A stretch of 7,706 nucleotides of DNA from DATBMY01 sp036554605 (GTDB taxonomy: Bacteria > Acidobacteriota > Blastocatellia > UBA7656): assembly GCA_036554605.1 (NCBI GenBank), contig DATBMY010000236.1, forward strand, positions 1-7,706. Direction: 5' to 3'. Shown in pieces: positions 1 through 6,857 of this stretch; the stretch's first letter is position 1, and the number at the start of each line of letters is the position of its first letter. A program made the position numbers and the translations under genes. The notes beneath the pieces are model-generated. The model made no database searches. It worked only from the letters and a program-made list of their open reading frames with translations, and had not been told where the DNA came from.

Positions 1-1
1 C

Positions 2-1753
2 TTGAAGCCCGGGGTCGCGATTGAGCAAGCGCGCGCGGAAATGAAATCGATCGAAGAACAGTTGATAAGCGAATTCCCCATGCACAACGGCGGCAACAGT
101 ATCAGGCTGGTCACCTTGCAGGAGAGCATAGTCGGCGACACCCGCCAGTCGCTGTTGCTGCTGCTTGCCGCCGTCAGCCTGGTCCTGCTGATAGCCTGCG
201 CCAATGTGGCAAATCTGCTTCTGGCGCGTGCCGCGGGCAGGCGGCGAGAGTTCGCCATTCGCTCGGCGCTCGGCGCAAGCCGCTGGCGTATGCTTCGACA
301 ACTGCTTGTTGAAAGCGTCCTGCTTGCGGTCGCGGGCGGCGGGCTCGGTCTGCTGCTTGCAAATTGGGGCATCGACCTGCTCATAAAACTCGCGCCGCCG
401 GATTTGCCGCGGATGGAGGGTGTAACGATTGGCTGGCAGGTGCTCGGCTATACGCTGGCGCTTTCGGTGCTGACGGGTCTCGTCTTCGGTATTGCGCCCG
501 CGTGGCAGAGCACGAGGCTCAATCTGCAAGAGACTTTGAAAGAAGGCGGCAGGCAATCGAGCGACGCTCGCGGCGGGCGCTTGCGCAACATCTTTGTTAT
601 CGCCGAAGTGGCGCTGGCCTGTGTGCTGCTGGTCGGCGCGGGGCTGCTGATAAAAAGCCTTTCGCGCTTGCTCGCATCCGATCCCGGCTTCGACGCCCGG
701 AGCGTTATTACCATGGAATTGTTGCCGCGCGAGGCATACCCTAGCCGCCCGCTGCTGATGCAGTTTCATTCGCAGTTGCTTGAGCGGCTCAACGCGATGG
801 CCGGAGTCGAGGCGGCTTGCGTCTTCAACGACATCCCCGGGTTAGAACCGGCATGGCAGACCGATATCAATCCTGAAATCAACGGCCAGTACCAGAAGAT
901 CAGGCCGGGCGAGCTAATCAATGTTGATTGGGGCATCGTCACCGCCGATTACTTCAAGACGATGCGCATCCCCATCAAGCAAGGACGCGCTTTCACTCCA
1001 CAGGAGGTTGCCCAGGGCGCGCCCGTCATGCTTGTCGATGAACATCTGGCGACTAGATTCTGGCCGGCGGGCGACGCGCTTGGTGGACACATCAAATTTG
1101 ACAGCGCCACACCTATCGAGATCGTCGGCATCACGGGCAATGTGCGCACTTATGGGAACGAGCACCTGGGGCGTATCAAGATCTATACGCCGTTCGGGCG
1201 CTCGCCGCTGCCGCGCTCGACGCTGGCCGTGCGCGCTTCTGGCGTCGATCCTTTGAGCCTGGCCGACGCGATCAAGAGCGAAGTGCAAGAGCTGAATCCG
1301 AATGTGCCGGTCTATGAGGTCGCCGCGTTGGAAAGGCAGCTTGCCCGCCACATTGCTCCGCGACGGTTCAATACATGGTTACTGGGATTGTTCGCCGCGC
1401 TTGCGCTGCTGCTTGCGGCCATCGGTCTATATGGAGTGCTGGCCTACGCGGTCTCGCAACGAGCGCACGAGATAGGTATTCGCCTCGCGCTCGGCGCTCA
1501 AGGTAAGGATGTGCTGAAGCTGGTGGTGAAGCAGGGAATGAAGCTTTCGATAATCGGGATAGTGATAGGACTGCTTGCGTCCATCGCGCTCACGCGATTT
1601 ATGGCGACATTATTATATGGCGTGAGCGCGACCGACCCGCAGACGATCATACTGATTCTGCTTTTGATCACAGCCGCGACGCTCGCGGCCTGCTTGATAC
1701 CGGCCCGGCGAGCGGTAAAGACCGACCCGATGGTTGCGTTAAGGTGCGAGTGA
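2..1753 (+). CDS. ADOP-type ABC transporter permease (MacB/FtsX family), 5' end missing
   Basis: Inner-membrane permease of the MacB/FtsX type, 583 residues visible. The first in-frame start-like codon is a TTG at the window edge, and the text there already looks like the interior of a MacB_PCD domain, so the real start lies upstream. Order seen: end of a first periplasmic domain (1-45); a first FtsX domain (about 49-175) with a hydrophobic helix at 50-75 and the cytoplasmic signature REFAIRSALGAS; a further helix at 196-220; a second MacB_PCD-like periplasmic domain (about 228-440); and a second FtsX domain (about 455-575) with the matching signature HEIGIRLALGAQ. The C-terminus, DPMVALRCE, is typical. 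This duplicated architecture without an ATPase domain is that of acidobacterial duplicated orphan permeases, usually about 800-880 residues long. The substrate is unknown, and efflux or lipoprotein/peptide handling is only inferred from MacB. No ATPase gene follows; one could lie upstream. Confidence 0.93.
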   Translation: MKPGVAIEQARAEMKSIEEQLISEFPMHNGGNSIRLVTLQESIVGDTRQSLLLLLAAVSLVLLIACANVANLLLARAAGRRREFAIRSALGASRWRMLRQLLVESVLLAVAGGGLGLLLANWGIDLLIKLAPPDLPRMEGVTIGWQVLGYTLALSVLTGLVFGIAPAWQSTRLNLQETLKEGGRQSSDARGGRLRNIFVIAEVALACVLLVGAGLLIKSLSRLLASDPGFDARSVITMELLPREAYPSRPLLMQFHSQLLERLNAMAGVEAACVFNDIPGLEPAWQTDINPEINGQYQKIRPGELINVDWGIVTADYFKTMRIPIKQGRAFTPQEVAQGAPVMLVDEHLATRFWPAGDALGGHIKFDSATPIEIVGITGNVRTYGNEHLGRIKIYTPFGRSPLPRSTLAVRASGVDPLSLADAIKSEVQELNPNVPVYEVAALERQLARHIAPRRFNTWLLGLFAALALLLAAIGLYGVLAYAVSQRAHEIGIRLALGAQGKDVLKLVVKQGMKLSIIGIVIGLLASIALTRFMATLLYGVSATDPQTIILILLLITAATLAACLIPARRAVKTDPMVALRCE

Positions 1754-1765
1754 TTAAGTGGAACA

Positions 1766-1805
1766 CCTGTCAGTACCGCACACGCTAGCGGGCGGTACTG
1801 ACAGG
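1766..1805. terminator. Perfect 14-bp inverted repeat between convergent genes; probable bidirectional terminator or dispersed palindromic repeat
   Basis: The left arm CCTGTCAGTACCGC (1766-1779) and right arm GCGGTACTGACAGG (1792-1805) are exact reverse complements around a 12-base loop. The loop itself contains the 8-base palindrome CGCTAGCG (1783-1790). The element lies 12 bp after the permease stop and 26 bp before the stop of the convergent YdeI-type gene, where a bidirectional terminator would be expected. Neither flank carries a good T tract: the plus side reads CTTGTTTGCCTG. It may therefore be a REP/BIME-like repeat unit rather than a classic intrinsic terminator. Confidence 0.55.
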
Positions 1806-1831
1806 CTTGTTTGCCTGAGTAGCTGCATTCA

Positions 1832-2329
1832 TTATTTCCAGAATTTTTCTCCGCGTTTCAAACGGGAAATAGCATCCTTCAGTCGCTTTTCTCTGGTTTC
1901 AGGCCGCTTGGCGCTTTCAATCCAATCGACATAGGCTTTCTGCTGCGACGGCGGGAGGTCATCAAAATGCTCGCTCGATTTTTTCTCTTTTGAGAATAGA
2001 GTCGCAAGATCTGCTGGCACCTCTACAACACGCGCCGACCTATCGAGCTGGAGTGCGACCTCCACAGTCTCACCGGGTTTAACCTTGGCGCCCGCCTGCA
2101 GTTGCTTGTTGACGGTTATCATGTGTGTTCCATCGCCGGTGGGGAAGGCCGAAGTCTGGAACTTGTAGCCATTTATTGTGCCCGCCACCGGCACGCGAGC
2201 CTTGGAACCGAGCAAGGCGCTAATCTCTTTCGGCAGAATCAGGCGTGTCCATGCGCCATTTGGACCTGCTGATACGAGCCTGGCGTGGAACTCCATATCA
2301 GCGGTCTGCTTCTTTTGAATAGCCTTCAT
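1832..2329 (-). CDS. YdeI/OmpD-associated family protein (DUF1905 + OmdA domain)
   Basis: A 165-residue cytoplasmic protein with no signal peptide or membrane segment. Residues about 13-97 match the DUF1905 beta-barrel fold (EFHARL at 13-18, then the GAW..LILPKEI and VPVAGTINGYKFQTSAFP stretches). Residues about 104-163 match the OmdA/YdeI C-terminal helical domain, with P-A-D-L, F-DDLPPSQQKAYVDWI, the hallmark AK-R-ETR-KR, and a closing LKRGEKFWK. This is the usual two-domain length. Family members have been tied to bacteriocin or antimicrobial-peptide protection, but no biochemical activity is established, so the function here is open. The ATG at 2329 is preferred over the in-frame ATG at residue 12 because AGGAG sits 6 bases upstream of it. 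The 203-bp gap upstream suggests its own promoter; a weak TATAAG hexamer lies at 2379-2384 on the minus strand, without a good -35 partner. It converges with the permease gene. Confidence 0.9.
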   Translation of the reverse strand: MKAIQKKQTADMEFHARLVSAGPNGAWTRLILPKEISALLGSKARVPVAGTINGYKFQTSAFPTGDGTHMITVNKQLQAGAKVKPGETVEVALQLDRSARVVEVPADLATLFSKEKKSSEHFDDLPPSQQKAYVDWIESAKRPETREKRLKDAISRLKRGEKFWK

Positions 2330-2335
2330 ATGGAT

Positions 2336-2340
2336 CTCCT
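2336..2340 (-). promoter_or_regulatory. Ribosome-binding site of the YdeI/OmdA gene
   Basis: AGGAG on the minus strand, 6 bases before the ATG at 2329. It favours this start over the second in-frame ATG 11 codons later. Confidence 0.7.
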
Positions 2341-2532
2341 CTCTTCTGGTTTTGAGATGAAACTAACTGAAGAAGATCCTTATATCACTTTTTACAGACC
2401 GCAGGTATAGAAAAGCTCCCGGTAGTACTCTTTTTAATTCATGCAGCGACCTGCTGCCGGGCAGACAGCTCCGCCTGCCACGCCAGCCCTGCTTTAGCGC
2501 TGCAAGTACTGGCCAGGTATCAGCGCGGGCGC

Positions 2533-2934
2533 TTACTCTTTCTTCGGGAGCTGGCCCAGGTGGTAGCGGTTGCCGTCGGGGTCAAAAAACCACGTCTCCA
2601 TTCCACCCCATGACTGCTGCTTGGGCTCTGCTTCAAACTTTACGCCCCGCTGCTTCAGCGTCTCATATGTTGCATGTATATCGTCCGTATAAAAAACAAT
2701 GCCCGTCCAGCTTCCTATTCTTTCTTCCAACTCCTTTGCTCCCGGCCCGAGCGAAGGGACCGGTTTGAAAAGAATAAGAGAGGTATGATCTTTCGCAACG
2801 GCAACGGTGAGCCAGCGAAAGTCTCCATACCGGTCGTCGGTTACGACTACGAACCCGAGCTTATCGCGGAAGAATTCCAGCGCTCGGTCCTGATCGCTTA
2901 CAAAAACCGGCGCGGCGCCAAATTTGGTTATCAT
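2533..2934 (-). CDS. VOC (glyoxalase/bleomycin-resistance/dioxygenase) superfamily protein
   Basis: A 133-residue single-domain cytoplasmic protein of the vicinal-oxygen-chelate fold, with two beta-alpha-beta-beta-beta modules (about 5-57 and 76-130). Recognisable elements are VFVSDQDRALEFFRDKLGF (11-28), the second-module opening TGIVFYTDDIHATYETLKQRGVKF, and the closing FFDPDGNRYHLGQL (116-128). I chose the ATG at 2934 and not the in-frame TTG at 2949, because a strong GGAGG lies 8 bases before this ATG and would overlap a TTG start. At the usual metal-ligand positions the first strand has Ala rather than His, and the last strand has His125 where Glu is common (GNRYHL versus GNRFEL). Glyoxalase I activity is therefore not supported; small-molecule binding or another VOC chemistry is possible. 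The gene starts 58 bp after the receptor stop with no hairpin between, so the two may share a transcript. Confidence 0.9.
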   Translation of the reverse strand: MITKFGAAPVFVSDQDRALEFFRDKLGFVVVTDDRYGDFRWLTVAVAKDHTSLILFKPVPSLGPGAKELEERIGSWTGIVFYTDDIHATYETLKQRGVKFEAEPKQQSWGGMETWFFDPDGNRYHLGQLPKKE

Positions 2935-2942
2935 GCTAGCAA

Positions 2943-2947
2943 CCTCC
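2943..2947 (-). promoter_or_regulatory. Ribosome-binding site that fixes the VOC gene start
   Basis: GGAGG on the minus strand, 8 bases upstream of the ATG at 2934. A start at the TTG (2949-2947) would overlap this site and would itself lack a Shine-Dalgarno sequence, so the shorter 133-residue protein is favoured. Confidence 0.8.
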
Positions 2948-2992
2948 AAGTCTCTATTTCTTCAAACAGGATTAAACCGCCGATACTTATCA

Positions 2993-5900
2993 TTAAAAAC
3001 TCGCCCTGATACCTATCTGTACCTGCCGCGCGCTGGTCGTTGTTGATTGAATCCGGCCGGCGCTCGACAGCGGCGCTTCTTGCTCTTGCAAGCCCGCGAA
3101 AACTATACGGGCGGGCAGCCCAAAATTAGGGTGATTCAGGATGTTGAAGGCGTTAATGGTAAGGTCGATTCTTAACTTTTCTCCGAGAGCATCTTCCGCC
3201 AGCGCTTTCTTAATTCCAATATCGAGCGTCTTGAGCCCCGGGCCTATAAGCGTATTTCTGCCGGCATTACCTACCACTCCCCTCGGGGGTAGAACAAAGG
3301 CGGTCGTATCAAAATACTTATCGGGATGGCCCGTTAGAGCGTTTTGCGCGTTTCGACCCGCCGCCCAGTCGGGCCGGTCAAGCCCAAATGTTGTCGTAAG
3401 ACCAAAGCCCGAATTGCTTCTGTTAGTCTGTATGCCCGGTGTGAAGGGAAGGCCCGTGGCCATCAGGATGATGCCGCTCACCTGCCATCCGTTAATCAGG
3501 TAGTTTGCCAGTACATTATTTGATTGCTTGAATCTGAGATCATAGTAAAAGCTGAAATTGAAGATATGTTTTCTATGGAAACTCGCAAGCCCTCTATCAA
3601 TCCTGCCAAGGAATGATACCCACGCCTGGGGGACCTGTCCTGTCTCTTCGTTTGGGCTTAGCCCCTGTGTATTATCTATCGTGCGCGAAAATGTGTACGA
3701 GCCGGTGAATCCCACGCGACTGCTCCCTCGCTTCGCGAAAACAATCTGCAAGGCGTGATAGTAAGAGTCCCCGTCCGAGCGCACCACCTCGATACTGTTG
3801 AAGTTTGGATTTAGCTTCGGCCCTGAAAAGCTCAGGCGCCCATCCGCGTCTATATGAGAAGCGGGATGATTCACGCCCCCGCTGCGAATCAGGTTTAAGC
3901 CTCTTGTCGCGACGTAACCGGCGCTCAGTTGAATGGCGGCCGGCAGCTCTCTCTCAATTGCAAGGTTCCACTTCAGCGCGTGCGGTTGGTCAATGAAATA
4001 CTCCGTCACGGCTACGTTGACGGCGCTGGCTTGCGCATCGAGCGACTGCCTCGGAAAGGAAGGGGCAATAACCGCGACCGTGGTGTTGAACGGCGGATTG
4101 GCGAACCCGGTCCTGGCAATGACGTTAGACAAGAGCAGATCGTTGAATATGCCCGCTCCTCCCCTTATAACCGTCCTCCCGTCAGTGAACGGCCTCCAGG
4201 CCAGGCTTAGCCTGGGCGCGATATTGGTCAAAGATGGATTCCGGTACGGCGTATCGGTAATGTCCGTATACGGAATTGTGCGCGTGGCGGACTTGTAATC
4301 GAAGGTATTGAGAATTGCCTGCCGCCCATAGCGGTCTTTAACCACGCCGGCAAAGTCGTAGCGGGCGCCGATGGTAATATGCAGGTTCGATCTCAGCCTG
4401 ATCTCGTCCTGGAGGTAGAGGCCGACTATCGTATTTCGAAAGGCCCTGTCCATTTGCGAGTCGGCCGTCATGGCAATGAAGCTCGCCGGCCTGCCCAGAA
4501 GAAAGGTCTTTATGTCCGGGAATACATACTGCCCGCCAACAAAGGAAGGGACCACTTCGTTGTCCTGCACCCTGCTGACGGCTCCGCCTGCCCGTATGAA
4601 GTGGCGGCCGGAAGAAAAGGCAAGGTCATAGCTGAAATCATACCAATTCCTCACTATGAGAATTCTCGCGGGCTGCGTCCCGCCAAATACGGGTAACCCT
4701 CCTATAGCCAGCCTGCCGAACTGCGGCGCGCCGTCAACAAACCGCAACTCGGCTGGCACCTCTTCTTTATAAAATTGATCTATCACCGTGCGGGCATAAC
4801 CGATTCTCGCCGAGCCAACAAGAGAACCCGAAAAACTCCTCGTCTTTTCCAACGTAAGAAAATGGTTGGAAAAGGGCAGGGAAAGCAGGAACTGCGGGTA
4901 TGCGAGTGGCTCGGTCCTGCTCGACTCGCCCGCTGTGTACCTTGCATAAAACGATTGGCTATCGCTGCTGATAAAGTCAAGTCTTCCCTGGAAGAAATCG
5001 GCGCTCGTGAGCTGGTTTGCCGTGAAAGAATATCGCGCCAGCCCCCCGCCTATCTGTGCTCCGTTTGGAACGGGGAAAAGCGCCAGGTACGGACTTGAGG
5101 TGCGCGCGACGCCGACCTCTTCTACGTCATCCCCGTTCTTCAGCAGCCCCGCTCTCGCCGCCATGTCCGGGACCACCACATCCCTGGTTTCGCCCAGCCT
5201 CTCCCTCAAGTATTCCGAGGCAACGAAAAAGAAGAGCTTCTGCTTCAGGATGGGACCACCTATCGAGCCTCCGAATTGATTGCGCATAAAGTCCGGCTTG
5301 CCCCGGTTGTCAAAGAAGTTTCGAGCGTCCATGCTTTCGTTTCGGTGATACTCGAATATCGAGCCATGAAAATCGCTTGCTCCCGAACGGCTCACCATCA
5401 GGACTATGCCTCCGGCCGCTCTACCATAACTTGCGTCATAACTGTGCGAAAGGACGCGAAACTCCCGCGTCGCCTCGAGCGAGTGAAATCCCTCATCAGC
5501 TCCTCCGGCAAGGTTAAGCCCGTTATTGATAGGGGTCCCGTCAAGCAAGAAAATGTTCGATCTCTTATTGATTCCGTTGATGCTGTATTGCAGGCCGATG
5601 TCGTTGACCGTCGCATTCTCCTTATTGGTGAATAGACTTGTCCCGGCTCTGAGACTGGAGAGCGCCAGCAGGCTCCTGTCATTTACCGGAAGGCGCTCCA
5701 CAAATTCGCTCGTAAAGACCGAGTCGCTGCTTGTGTCTATGACTTCCTGCGACGTGCTGCTGACGGTGACCGTCTCTTTTATTTGCAGGGGCGCGAGCCT
5801 GATGTGAACTTCTACCTCTTCCCCAACGGCAAGTTTGTAGCCGTCCCTTTCAATCATGTGGAATCCGGGACTCTCTACTTTAATCGAGTACTCGCCCGGC

Positions 5901-6145
5901 GGTAAGAATACGAATCTGCATTTACCATTTTGATCGGTGCTGGCGAGACGAAACGCCTGTGTATCTACGTTGTGAAGTCTTACGGTCCCGACCACGGCGT
6001 CACCGGCTGCATCCGTGAGGCTTATCTTTAGCGTCGCATATACCTGCGGGCCGGCTGCGGCTCGCGAAAGTATGAATAACGTGATGACGAATAAGGCTGC
6101 AAGTTTGTGCGCCATCTTCGATGGGTGCGCGGTCTTCCCTGACAT
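2993..6145 (-). CDS. TonB-dependent receptor, Oar-like, with carboxypeptidase-regulatory-like N-terminal domain
   Basis: An outer-membrane beta-barrel receptor of 1050 residues. In order: a signal peptide (about 1-31, hydrophobic LAALFVITLFIL then SRAAAG); an Ig-like carboxypeptidase-regulatory domain (about 36-120, with TDQNGKCRFVFLPPGEYSIKVESPGF); a plug domain (about 125-255, with RLPVNDRSLLALSSLRAG, NIFLLDGTPINN and YDASYGRAAGG); and a long barrel to the C-terminus. The barrel includes KLFFFVASEYLRE, a NAFNILNHPNFGLP motif typical of this group, and a terminal IRASF. The terminal Phe is the usual outer-membrane insertion signal. This architecture is expanded in Acidobacteriota; the ligand is unknown, with plant or soil glycans, peptides or siderophores as candidates by family only. 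No clear TonB box is visible. The ATG at 6145 has AGAGG 7 bases upstream, whereas the alternative ATG at codon 11 has no good site. The 212-bp leader contains two inverted repeats. Confidence 0.95.
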   Translation of the reverse strand: MSGKTAHPSKMAHKLAALFVITLFILSRAAAGPQVYATLKISLTDAAGDAVVGTVRLHNVDTQAFRLASTDQNGKCRFVFLPPGEYSIKVESPGFHMIERDGYKLAVGEEVEVHIRLAPLQIKETVTVSSTSQEVIDTSSDSVFTSEFVERLPVNDRSLLALSSLRAGTSLFTNKENATVNDIGLQYSINGINKRSNIFLLDGTPINNGLNLAGGADEGFHSLEATREFRVLSHSYDASYGRAAGGIVLMVSRSGASDFHGSIFEYHRNESMDARNFFDNRGKPDFMRNQFGGSIGGPILKQKLFFFVASEYLRERLGETRDVVVPDMAARAGLLKNGDDVEEVGVARTSSPYLALFPVPNGAQIGGGLARYSFTANQLTSADFFQGRLDFISSDSQSFYARYTAGESSRTEPLAYPQFLLSLPFSNHFLTLEKTRSFSGSLVGSARIGYARTVIDQFYKEEVPAELRFVDGAPQFGRLAIGGLPVFGGTQPARILIVRNWYDFSYDLAFSSGRHFIRAGGAVSRVQDNEVVPSFVGGQYVFPDIKTFLLGRPASFIAMTADSQMDRAFRNTIVGLYLQDEIRLRSNLHITIGARYDFAGVVKDRYGRQAILNTFDYKSATRTIPYTDITDTPYRNPSLTNIAPRLSLAWRPFTDGRTVIRGGAGIFNDLLLSNVIARTGFANPPFNTTVAVIAPSFPRQSLDAQASAVNVAVTEYFIDQPHALKWNLAIERELPAAIQLSAGYVATRGLNLIRSGGVNHPASHIDADGRLSFSGPKLNPNFNSIEVVRSDGDSYYHALQIVFAKRGSSRVGFTGSYTFSRTIDNTQGLSPNEETGQVPQAWVSFLGRIDRGLASFHRKHIFNFSFYYDLRFKQSNNVLANYLINGWQVSGIILMATGLPFTPGIQTNRSNSGFGLTTTFGLDRPDWAAGRNAQNALTGHPDKYFDTTAFVLPPRGVVGNAGRNTLIGPGLKTLDIGIKKALAEDALGEKLRIDLTINAFNILNHPNFGLPARIVFAGLQEQEAPLSSAGRIQSTTTSARQVQIGIRASF

Positions 6146-6187
6146 ATATTCGCCTCTTAGTTGATTCTGATCGAAATAGAGTAAACC

Positions 6188-6239
6188 CCCATGACTTGGA
6201 TAGCGGCACAGCTTAGATCATCAAGTGAGCTGTCATGGG
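6188..6239. repeat. 8-bp inverted repeat with overlapping inner stem, in the leader of the TonB-dependent receptor
   Basis: CCCATGAC (6188-6195) and GTCATGGG (6232-6239) are exact reverse complements 36 bases apart. Inside, ACAGCT (6208-6213) and AGCTGT (6228-6233) form a 6-bp stem that shares two bases with the outer right arm, so both cannot form completely. The element ends about 30 bases before the receptor ribosome-binding site. It could be an operator, a leader hairpin or chance; no known regulator motif is recognised. Confidence 0.4.
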
Positions 6240-6264
6240 TGGCCTTGTCGCCCAGGATGGCCGG

Positions 6265-6306
6265 AAGGCAGCACAGTGGTGGCGGGGATGCACCCTGTGC
6301 TGCCTT
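6265..6306. repeat. Perfect 12-bp inverted repeat with nested inner stem between the SnoaL and receptor genes
   Basis: AAGGCAGCACAG (6265-6276) and CTGTGCTGCCTT (6295-6306) are exact reverse complements. After one bulged T, GGTG (6278-6281) pairs with CACC (6291-6294), leaving a 9-base loop. About 16 base pairs can form in total. Both flanking genes read on the minus strand: the hairpin lies 52 bp after the SnoaL stop and 119 bp before the receptor start. No T tract follows on either strand, so a standard intrinsic terminator is not well supported. A transcript-stabilising hairpin, a leader structure or a REP-like element would also fit. Confidence 0.55.
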
Positions 6307-6357
6307 ACACGGTCCGGCAGGCTATATGGAAGGAAAGGAAAACCCCTCGGGTAGAGA

Positions 6358-6774
6358 TCACCGGGCTGCGAGGGAGCGGATCTTGTGCCAATCGTCGCCG
6401 AATCCCCAGTGCTCGACGATCTTACCGCCGCTAACACGGAGCATGTCGATTCTTGACACGGAAACCTGCTTGCCAGTCGGCTGTACGCCCATGTAAACGC
6501 CCTTATGCGTTCCCGTCCACGTCCCTCGCACTACGACCACGTCCCCTTTGGCTACCACTTCGTCGATTGTGAAGCTGAAATCCGGGAAGGCAGTCAGGAC
6601 CTGCGAGAAGGCGCTCTTGAATCCGTTAAGGTTCGGGGTGGTGCCGGGGAAGGGATTGTGCGAGTGGTAGCTAACGGGGTCTTTTATATCCTCGACCTCT
6701 TTCCATTCCTTCTTATTGAAAACCTGCTGTACCCAGCGTTGTACGAGTGCAGTGTTTTGCTCTTCTACAGTCAT
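6358..6774 (-). CDS. SnoaL-like ester cyclase / NTF2-fold protein
   Basis: A 138-residue cytoplasmic protein of the SnoaL polyketide-cyclase-like branch of the NTF2 fold. Visible family features are an N-terminal helix (VEEQNTALVQRWVQQVFN), the FKSAFSQVLTAFPDFSFTIDEVVAKGDVVVVR stretch (52-83), T-TGTHKGVYMGVQPTGK (85-102), and the closing DMLRVSGGKIVEHWGFGDD (110-128). The last segment holds the EHW and Asp positions usually associated with the active site in SnoaL relatives. Most such stand-alone proteins have no known substrate, and a true polyketide role is unsupported because no polyketide synthase genes are present. The start at 6774 is firm: AGGAGG lies 7 bases upstream. It begins 83 bp after the SRPBCC gene on the same strand, so the two may be co-transcribed. 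Confidence 0.92.
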   Translation of the reverse strand: MTVEEQNTALVQRWVQQVFNKKEWKEVEDIKDPVSYHSHNPFPGTTPNLNGFKSAFSQVLTAFPDFSFTIDEVVAKGDVVVVRGTWTGTHKGVYMGVQPTGKQVSVSRIDMLRVSGGKIVEHWGFGDDWHKIRSLAAR

Positions 6775-6857
6775 GGCATTTCCTCCTAATCGGTTTTGAT
6801 ATTAAAAAACTCGGAGTTGATCAGGCTGTCATCGAACTCAGATCTGGATCCGGCCGC

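Noticed and set aside
914..1351. Minus-strand 145-codon open frame antisense to the permease
   Set aside because: It is Arg/Asp/Ala-rich without recognisable motifs, and the plus-strand frame is clearly the coding one.
2379..2407. Possible sigma-70 promoter (TATAAG) for the YdeI/OmdA gene
   Set aside because: The hexamer at the matching -35 position (TACCTG) is poor, and a single hexamer match is not enough to call a promoter.
5276..5635. Plus-strand open frames antisense to the receptor gene (this one of 119 codons and several of similar size)
   Set aside because: They are shadows of the 1050-residue receptor, with no ribosome-binding sites, domains or coherent amino-acid composition.
6342..6352. 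Small hairpin ACCC/GGGT followed by TTTT on the minus strand just after the SnoaL stop, as a terminator
   Set aside because: The stem is only 4 bp with a 3-base loop and the T run is short, too weak to call.
6801..6818. AACTCCGAGTT followed by six Ts on the minus strand between the SRPBCC and SnoaL genes, as a terminator
   Set aside because: The dyad leaves almost no loop (4-bp stem at best), so a stable hairpin is unlikely despite the T run.
6840..6856. Three adjacent six-base palindromes (AGATCT, GGATCC, CGGCCG) resembling a cloning polylinker right after the SRPBCC stop
   Set aside because: Short palindromes in GC-rich DNA can cluster by chance, and the sequence on both sides is coherent genomic DNA (intact gene end, then the SnoaL leader). 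I recognise no vector sequence.
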